NCBI GenBank assembly: GCA_022823055.1 | Contig: JAJDXX010000047.1 | Location: 1-49,875, forward strand | From: Candidatus Binatia bacterium | GTDB taxonomy: Bacteria > Desulfobacterota > Binatia > UBA9968 > JAJDTQ01 | Direction: 5' to 3' | Length of the DNA stretch: 49,875 nt | Shown here: positions 44,450 through 49,875 of the stretch, piece by piece | Layout of the letters: each line of letters opens with the position of its first letter | How positions within the stretch are numbered: the stretch's first letter is position 1 | Program-made: the position numbers and the translations under genes | Notes under the pieces: generated by a model | Told to the model about the DNA's origin: nothing | Databases searched by the model: none | What the model saw: only the letters and a program-made list of their open reading frames with translations

Positions 44450-46102
44450 TCACACCTTGCGGAAGTGTAGGATCCCCCACTGGAGATGGCCTTTGTTGCC
44501 GCCGTTGACCCAGTGTTGCAGACCCGCCTTCATCCGTTCGATGTACTCTTCGCTGCAGACCTTCAGCAGGTCCCACTGGTCGGCCTGCACTTCGTCGAGG
44601 ACCCGCGCGTAGTGGGTAGCCAGTTGTGGCGTCAAGTCGACGAACTCGATTTCCTCGAACCCCAGCGCTGAGAGTATCGTGCGGTATTGCGGCACGGACC
44701 CCAGGGAATCGAGGTGAATGCGGTCGAGGATCGGTTGCAGGACTTCCGTCGGGCAGTCCTCGCGCTGCATGGGGTCGGTGAAGATGAGCTGGCCGCCCGC
44801 GGAAAGGACGCGGCTCACTTCCTCGAACACACGCTGCCGGTTGCCGCTGTGCAGAATGGCATCCTGGGACCACACCACGTCCACGCTTTCATCCGGAATG
44901 GGGATGTCCTCGAAGCTCCCGTCCACGACGTTGATGGCAAGGGAGAGGCTCCTCTTGGCGTTGATGTCGCGGTTGCGCGTGTTCTGGACCTCGCTCAGGT
45001 TCAGGCAGCCGACGTTGCAGCCGAATTCCTCCACCAGGTACCGGGCCGACCCGCCGTACCCCGACCCGATGTCCAGCACGCGGGTCGTCGGCTCCAGTTG
45101 CTGGATCATGGAAGCCATCCGCATGACGGTGCGCCGGCTGGCGTCGAAGATCGTGTCCCCCTCGCCCTCGTACAGGCCGACGTGGATGTCCTCGCCGCCC
45201 CACACGGTGGCGTAGAAGCGGTCGGCGTCGTTGCTGTTGTAGTAGTCCCGGGCGGTCTCCACCGTCCCCGAGTACGTGACGCCGAGCCCGGCCCGGCCCG
45301 GCCGCTCCTCGTTCTTGTAGAGCTTCTCCGCCACGTGGATGAAGAAGTCCGGATCCTCCACGCGGTGGGTTTCCTGGAAGTCGGCGAAGGTCTTGACCTG
45401 CTGGAACCCGACCTCGCCCATGAGCTTGCGCACGTAGTCCTTGCGTAGGGGAAACATGTTCAGATGGAAGACGGACTTGTCCGGGAACTCGTAGCGGAAC
45501 CGCGCCAGCCCCTCGTCCACGTACTCCGGCTCGGCGCTGACGTTCTCGCCACAGTAGTAGTAGATGTGCTTGGACGTGAACCCATCGTCGAGGATGTCGT
45601 CGTAGTTGCGTTGGTCCAGGACCAGGACGCCGTCGTGCTGCAGCACCGAGTAGAACTCGGCGAGGGCCTTCCGGCGATCCTGCTCCGAGAACAGATGGGT
45701 CAGCGAGTTTCCCAGGCAGATGACCGCGTCGTACTGGGTGTGGACGTCCCGGCTGAGCCAGCGCCAGTCGGCATGGAGGGTCTTCATGATGAAGCCCTGC
45801 CGCTTGGCGTTCTCGAAGGCCTGGGACAGCATCTCGGGGCTGCCGTCCACGCTGGTGACGTCGAACCCGGCCTTGAGCAGCCGAATGGAATGGAAACCCG
45901 TTCCGGTGGCCACGTCCAGGACACGTTCCACGCCCCGTTCCTTGAGGATGTTGATGAAGAAGTCGCCTTCGCTGGCCGCCCGCGCCTCCCAGTCGATGAG
46001 CTCGTCCCATTTCCGCACGAAACTGTGGACGTATTCCCGCTTGTACTGGTCGGTCTTGCGCTGGGCGATGGGGTTGTCGCCATACAGTTGCTCGTCGCTC
46101 AT
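44450..46102 (-). CDS. Fused glycine/sarcosine and sarcosine/dimethylglycine N-methyltransferase
   Basis: The 550-residue protein joins two SAM methyltransferases. Residues 1 to about 275 match glycine/sarcosine methyltransferase: Y-V-x-S-F-V-x-K-W-D-E-L-I-D-W near the start, V-L-D-V-A-T-G-T-G-F-H-S as motif I, and C-L-G-N-S-L-T-H-L-F. Residues 285-550 match sarcosine/dimethylglycine methyltransferase: V-L-D-I-G-S-G-Y-G-G-S, W-S-Q-D-A-I-L-H-S. Together they convert glycine to betaine in three SAM-dependent steps in the cytoplasm, giving an osmoprotectant. The halophile Actinopolyspora has a similar fusion, while most organisms have two genes. GAGGAGGTGA lies 3 nt before the ATG. An SDMT-like duplicate follows. 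Confidence 0.93.
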   Translation of the reverse strand: MSDEQLYGDNPIAQRKTDQYKREYVHSFVRKWDELIDWEARAASEGDFFINILKERGVERVLDVATGTGFHSIRLLKAGFDVTSVDGSPEMLSQAFENAKRQGFIMKTLHADWRWLSRDVHTQYDAVICLGNSLTHLFSEQDRRKALAEFYSVLQHDGVLVLDQRNYDDILDDGFTSKHIYYYCGENVSAEPEYVDEGLARFRYEFPDKSVFHLNMFPLRKDYVRKLMGEVGFQQVKTFADFQETHRVEDPDFFIHVAEKLYKNEERPGRAGLGVTYSGTVETARDYYNSNDADRFYATVWGGEDIHVGLYEGEGDTIFDASRRTVMRMASMIQQLEPTTRVLDIGSGYGGSARYLVEEFGCNVGCLNLSEVQNTRNRDINAKRSLSLAINVVDGSFEDIPIPDESVDVVWSQDAILHSGNRQRVFEEVSRVLSAGGQLIFTDPMQREDCPTEVLQPILDRIHLDSLGSVPQYRTILSALGFEEIEFVDLTPQLATHYARVLDEVQADQWDLLKVCSEEYIERMKAGLQHWVNGGNKGHLQWGILHFRKV

Positions 46103-46452
46103 GTCTCACCTCCTCGGTTGCGGGCCTGAGATTGCCTGTCCTTCCTCCAACGGAGGATCGAGAGCCCCGTGCCGGGGCGGCCGGGGCAGGCAGGAAAGGG
46201 CTAGTCTCCCAACATTGGGCGCACAAAGTCAAACGGGTCCGGGGAAGGCTCCGCCCACCGCCCCGCGGTCCGTTGTGCGCCGAAGCCGGGAGTGCTAATT
46301 GACCGGACAGGATCCTGAGAGTCTGTCGGACCGAGCCGCGCTGATCCGACTGACGGGTAGACGGGTTACGGCCAGCGATTCCTGGACGAGAGCGTTACAG
46401 GACGCGGGTGAATCCGCGGGCCACACGGCACGCAAGGAGGGACGACCGAACC
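46103..46452. other. Intergenic region between divergent methyltransferase and deacylase genes
   Basis: These 350 bp hold the RBS of both flanking genes and no convincing coding frame. A 9-bp inverted repeat, GGCGCACAA (46218-46226) and its complement (46273-46281), flanks a GC-rich stretch of 46 bp upstream of the betaine genes; it may be an operator or leader hairpin. No clear promoter pair is seen. Confidence 0.5.
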
Positions 46453-48045
46453 ATGGCTATTTTCGATACGGTGCTTCATGGCGGGGCCATCATCGACGGC
46501 GCCGGCAACCCCTGGTACTACGGCGACCTGGCCATCAAGGACGGCCGCATCGCGGCCATGGGGCGGCTGGACCCGACCTCCGGGACGCGCTCCATCGACG
46601 TGCGCGGCAAGATGGTCACGCCCGGCTTCATCGACATGCACACCCACAGCGATCAGCCGCTGATCAAGGACGGCAACGGCGAGAGCAAGATCCGCCAGGG
46701 CGTGACCCTGGACATCATCGGCGAGAGCCAGACGGTGGCGCCGCTGGTGGGGCCGGTGTTCGAGGAGTACGTGGCCGAGCACCGGCACCGGAGCGGCATC
46801 GAGACGGACTGGTCCACCTTCAGCGAGTACTTCGAGCGGCTTGCGGCGGGCGGCATCTCCATGAACGTGGCCTCGGGCGTGTCGCCGCAGCAGGTCAAGC
46901 GCGTGGTGGTGGGGTTCAAGGAACGCCCGGCCAGCGAGGCGGAGCAGGAGCGGATGAACGCCTACGTGGCCCAGGCCATGGAGCAGGGCGCACTGGGGCT
47001 CACCGCGGCGTGGCACGCCAAGGGGCCGGAGTACCCGGACGAGGTGGTGTCCATGGCGCGGGTGGCGCGCAGGTACGGCGGCTACTACGGCGTGCACCTG
47101 GGGAGCGAGGGATTCGACATCATGGAGGAGCTGGAGAAGGCGCTCAAGGTGGGACGCGAAGCCGGCATCCCCATCCACGTGTACCATCTCAAGATGCGCT
47201 CCAAGGAGAACTGGGGACGGGTGATGGAGGTGGTGGAGCAGATCGAGGAGGCCCGGAGCGAGGGTCTGGACGTCACCGCCAACCAGTATCCCTACACCGC
47301 CATGCAGCACCCGTGGCGGCGGCTGTTCCCGCGCTGGGTGCAGGACGCGCCCGTGCAGGAAACCATCGGCGAGTTCATGAGCCCGTCCTTCCGCCAGCGG
47401 GTCATGGACGATCCCGAGTTCACCCAGTACGTGAGCGAGCACGGCGGCTGGGAAGGCATCGTGGCAGCGCGGCTCGACAAGCCCGAGCACCATGCGTGGG
47501 AAGGCAAGACCATCCAGCAGATCGCGGAGATCCGCGGCCAGGATCCCGCCAGCACGTGCTTCGACCTGATCTACGGCGAGGGCATCTTCATCCACGGCAT
47601 CCACCACACCATGCGCGAGCAGGACGTGCAGGACGTGATGCGGGTGCCCTGGATCTCGGTATCCTCGGACGGCAGCGCCCTCAACATGGAGTCTCCGGGC
47701 CGGCCGCACCCGCGCAGTTTCGGAACCAACGTGCGCGTGCTGGGCCGCTACGTGCGCGACGAAAAGGTGCTGACGCTGCCCGATGCGGTGCGCAAGATGA
47801 CCTCGCTGCCGGCCCAGGTGCTGGGGCTCAAGGACCGCGGATTGCTGCGGGAAGGCTACTGGGCCGACGTGGTGGTGTTCGACCCCGACACGGTGACGGA
47901 CCGGGCCACCTTCGACGAGCCGAAACAGTATCCCAGGGGCGTCGATTACGTGTTCGTCAACGGGGACATGGTCATCGAGAACGGCGACCACACCGGCGCC
48001 CGGCCCGGGCGGGTGGTCTACGGACCCGGCAAGAGGGAGGGGTGA
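46453..48045 (+). CDS. N-acyl-D-amino-acid deacylase-like amidohydrolase
   Basis: The 530-residue protein has the amidohydrolase fold with the two-part beta-sandwich and TIM barrel of D-aminoacylases. Metal ligands are His63 and His65 (D-M-H-T-H-S-D), His215 (G-V-H-L-G-S-E), His245 (V-Y-H-L-K) and Asp406 (S-S-D-G-S). The numbering is offset by 4-5 residues from the Alcaligenes enzyme over the first ligands. The bridging Cys96 of that family is replaced: the aligned residue here is Ser92 (I-G-E-S-Q-T). This suggests altered metal binding or a different amide or ring substrate. The start at 46453 follows AAGGAGGG. The next amidohydrolase gene is coupled to its stop. Confidence 0.85.
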   Translation: MAIFDTVLHGGAIIDGAGNPWYYGDLAIKDGRIAAMGRLDPTSGTRSIDVRGKMVTPGFIDMHTHSDQPLIKDGNGESKIRQGVTLDIIGESQTVAPLVGPVFEEYVAEHRHRSGIETDWSTFSEYFERLAAGGISMNVASGVSPQQVKRVVVGFKERPASEAEQERMNAYVAQAMEQGALGLTAAWHAKGPEYPDEVVSMARVARRYGGYYGVHLGSEGFDIMEELEKALKVGREAGIPIHVYHLKMRSKENWGRVMEVVEQIEEARSEGLDVTANQYPYTAMQHPWRRLFPRWVQDAPVQETIGEFMSPSFRQRVMDDPEFTQYVSEHGGWEGIVAARLDKPEHHAWEGKTIQQIAEIRGQDPASTCFDLIYGEGIFIHGIHHTMREQDVQDVMRVPWISVSSDGSALNMESPGRPHPRSFGTNVRVLGRYVRDEKVLTLPDAVRKMTSLPAQVLGLKDRGLLREGYWADVVVFDPDTVTDRATFDEPKQYPRGVDYVFVNGDMVIENGDHTGARPGRVVYGPGKREG

Positions 48046-48047
48046 GG

Positions 48048-49718
48048 GTGGCGCTGCCCGAGAGTCTCTACGCCGATACGATCCTGGTCAACGGAAACGT
48101 CATCACGATGGACGGCGCCCGTCCCGCGGCCGAGGCCGTGGCGCTCAAGGGCGACCGCATCCTCCACGTGGGCAGCAACGCCGACGTGCGCGATTGCGCC
48201 GGCCGGAACACGCGCGTCATCGACTGCGCCGGCAAGACCGTGCTGCCCGGTTTCATCGAGCCCCACACCCACTTCATGTCCTTCGGCGTCCGCCTGGGGA
48301 TGGTGAACGTGCGCACGCCGCCCAACGACTCCATCGAGGACGTGCTCGCGCGCATCCGCGAGCGCGCCGCCGTGACCCCCAAGGGGCAGTGGATCGAGGC
48401 CCAAGGCTACGAGCATACCGCCGTCGCGGAGAAACGCTGGCCCACGCTCGCGGAACTGGACAGCGCGGCGCCGGACAACCCGCTGGTCATGACCTACCGC
48501 TCGTCCCACGTGTGGATGGCCAACAGCGCCGCGCTGAAGCTCGCCGGCATCGACGACGACACACCCCAGCCAGAGGGCGGCCACATGGACCGGGACCCGC
48601 GCACGGGCAAGCTCACCGGGGTGTTGCGGGAGAAGGCCGCCGCCCGGCCGGTGAACAACCTGGTGCCGCATCCGACGCTACGGCAGCTCAAGGACGGCGT
48701 GGAGCTGGCGGGCCGCGAGTACAATTCGGTGGGCATCACCTCCACCCACGACGCCGGCACCGGCGACACGCCGGACTACTACCGGGCGTACCAGGAGACC
48801 ATCGACGAGGGCCGGCTCAAGGTACGGGTCTACCTGATGATCCACGACCTGCCCTACAAGCGCTTCTACCTGGAGCGGGACCTGGGGCTGCGCACCGGCT
48901 TCGGCTCGGACTGGATACGGCTGGGGGCGGTCAAGACCTGCAGCGACGGCTCCATCCAGGTGCACACCTGCGCCTTCTACGACCCCTACCTCACCAGTGA
49001 CACCGACGATCCCACCAAGGACCCGTGCGGCGTGCTCCAGTACGCGCCCGAGGACCAGAAGAAGCTCGTGTCCGAGGCCCACGGCAAGGGCTACCAGGTG
49101 GCCATCCACGCCCAAGGGGACCGCGGCGTGGACGTGGCCCTGGACGCGGTGGAGAACGCCATGAAGGAGACGCCCCGGCCCGATCCGCGCCACCGCATCG
49201 AGCACTGCCAGGGGGTCACCCGGCAGGCGCTGGAGCGCATGAGCCGCCTGGGAGTCATCGCGTCGTTCTACCCGCACCACGTGTGGTACTGGGGCGACCG
49301 CCACATCCACGACTTCCTGGGCATGGAGAGGGCTCGGCGGCTGGACCCCATGCGCACCGCCATCGACCTGGGCGTGGTGACGGTGGCCCACTCCGACACC
49401 CCCATCGCGCTGCCCAAGGACCCGCTCTTCGCCACCGACCCGCTCTTCGGCATCTGGTGCGCGGTCAACCGCAAGACCCGCGCGGGCGTGGTGCTGGGCG
49501 AGAACGAGCGCATCACCCCCATGGAGGGCCTCCGCGCCTACACCATCAACGCCGCCTACGCGGCCTTCGAGGAGAACATCAAGGGCTCCATCACCGCCGG
49601 CAAGCTGGCCGACCTGGTGGTGCTGGGGGACAACCCGCTGACCGTAGACCCGTGGGAGATACGGAACATCCCGGTGGAGCGGACCATCGTGGGGGGTGAG
49701 ACGGTGTACGAGGCGTGA
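48048..49718 (+). CDS. YtcJ-type amidohydrolase (Amidohydro_3 family)
   Basis: The 556-residue protein has an N-terminal sandwich (D-T-I-L-V-N-G-N-V-I-T-M-D near 10-22), then the metal-binding F-I-E-P-H-T-H-F (His73, His75). H-A-Q-G-D-R-G-V-D near 345, R-I-E-H-C-Q near 380 and A-H-S-D-T-P near 445 follow. These are the YtcJ/Amidohydro_3 blocks for exoenzyme-type amide or aryl-amide hydrolysis. The start is GTG at 48048, with GAGGGAGG 7 nt upstream; a GTG at 48042 overlapping the previous stop (GTGA) is an alternative. Coupling to a deacylase-like gene suggests a two-step breakdown of an N-acyl or cyclic compound. The substrate is unknown. Confidence 0.88.
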   Translation: MALPESLYADTILVNGNVITMDGARPAAEAVALKGDRILHVGSNADVRDCAGRNTRVIDCAGKTVLPGFIEPHTHFMSFGVRLGMVNVRTPPNDSIEDVLARIRERAAVTPKGQWIEAQGYEHTAVAEKRWPTLAELDSAAPDNPLVMTYRSSHVWMANSAALKLAGIDDDTPQPEGGHMDRDPRTGKLTGVLREKAAARPVNNLVPHPTLRQLKDGVELAGREYNSVGITSTHDAGTGDTPDYYRAYQETIDEGRLKVRVYLMIHDLPYKRFYLERDLGLRTGFGSDWIRLGAVKTCSDGSIQVHTCAFYDPYLTSDTDDPTKDPCGVLQYAPEDQKKLVSEAHGKGYQVAIHAQGDRGVDVALDAVENAMKETPRPDPRHRIEHCQGVTRQALERMSRLGVIASFYPHHVWYWGDRHIHDFLGMERARRLDPMRTAIDLGVVTVAHSDTPIALPKDPLFATDPLFGIWCAVNRKTRAGVVLGENERITPMEGLRAYTINAAYAAFEENIKGSITAGKLADLVVLGDNPLTVDPWEIRNIPVERTIVGGETVYEA

Positions 49719-49778
49719 TTGGGGGAGAACGACGCACCAACCATGTCATTCTCGCGAAACAGGGCGTGTCAAAAGAAT

Positions 49779-49875
49779 CGTCATTCCCGCGAAAGCGGGA
49801 ATCCAGGCGGAGTGGAGTGGGGCTGCTGCGATGCACGCCGCACCCCTCCACCCCTGGATTCCCGCTTCCGCGGGA
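49779..49875. repeat. Palindromic repeat, paired boxes, cut by the window end
   Basis: The left box starts at 49779 (CGTCATTCCCGCGAAAGCGGG, then AATCCAGG) and the inverted right box starts at 49851 (CCCCTGGATTCCCGC) and runs off the end at 49875. The centre differs from the other copies. A further partial box (GTCATTCTCGCG) at 49745-49756 is degenerate. Confidence 0.88.

Noticed and set aside
46299-48047. N-terminal 580 residues of a 1139-residue plus-strand frame
   Set aside because: This part is a shadow of the deacylase gene in another frame; only the last 556 residues form the YtcJ-type protein.
1-49875. CRISPR array, tRNA, rRNA, phage or IS transposase
   Set aside because: No regular spacer-repeat array, cloverleaf, rRNA block or transposase/integrase motif was recognised; repeats are dispersed palindromes only.

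Overview
The window is high-GC DNA (roughly two thirds G+C by eye) with tightly packed bacterial genes, clear AGGAGG-type ribosome binding sites and occasional GTG or TTG starts. No rRNA, tRNA, phage, transposase or CRISPR array is visible. The gene mix suggests an uncultured environmental bacterium of a Tectomicrobia-, Rokubacteria- or deltaproteobacterial-like lineage. It includes many cupins, an LLM flavin monooxygenase, orphan TctC-type binding proteins, CaiB/BaiF CoA transferase, amidohydrolases, a fused NuoCD and a de novo glycine betaine pathway. That placement is inference, since no phylogenetic marker is present.

Layout. 1-10.7 kb holds accessory catabolic and regulatory genes: a partial alpha/beta hydrolase, an LLM-class oxidoreductase, a membrane-anchored LytTR regulator, two different bicupin proteins, oligopeptidase B, a VOC-family protein and two tandem paralogous TctC-type solute-binding proteins. 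10.8-13.2 kb is a minus-strand group of thiol, sulfur and iron-sulfur genes: a double-CDGSH protein, a small cupin, a glutathione S-transferase-like gene with an in-frame UGA at the active-site cysteine position, and the sulfur transferase LarE. 13.4-28.2 kb is a complete respiratory complex I operon, nuoA-B-CD-E-F-G-H-I-J-K-L-M-N. It has the E. coli-like 13-gene arrangement with fused nuoCD and a large NuoG that keeps the N7 cluster ligands. A FAD oxidoreductase follows closely.

28.2-40.6 kb carries PhzF, then an oxalate/2-hydroxyacyl-CoA pair (a ThDP lyase and a formyl-CoA:oxalate CoA-transferase), a convergent two-gene glycan cluster (capsule-type transferase and glycosyltransferase), an acetate-CoA ligase (ADP-forming) type fusion, and a TAXI-like protein whose stop overlaps the start of an amidase. 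40.9-43.5 kb holds two beta-propeller proteins (ASST-like and BNR/sialidase-like). The second overlaps a small ubiquitin-like MoaD/ThiS protein ending in Gly-Gly. 43.6-46.1 kb (minus strand) encodes a fused glycine/sarcosine plus sarcosine/dimethylglycine methyltransferase and an extra copy of its second half, which together should make glycine betaine. 46.4-49.7 kb has an N-acyl-D-amino-acid deacylase-like protein coupled to a YtcJ-type amidohydrolase.

The strongest novel signal is the GST-like gene at 11881-12444. A good RBS and ATG lie nine codons upstream of a UGA that replaces the redox Cys of a C-P-Y-A-H-R motif. A perfect 8-bp stem with a GGC loop starts 11 nt after the UGA, as expected of a bacterial SECIS, so this is probably a selenoprotein that an automatic gene caller would truncate. 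A dispersed palindromic repeat family, one member with perfect 48-bp arms, punctuates the intergenic regions.
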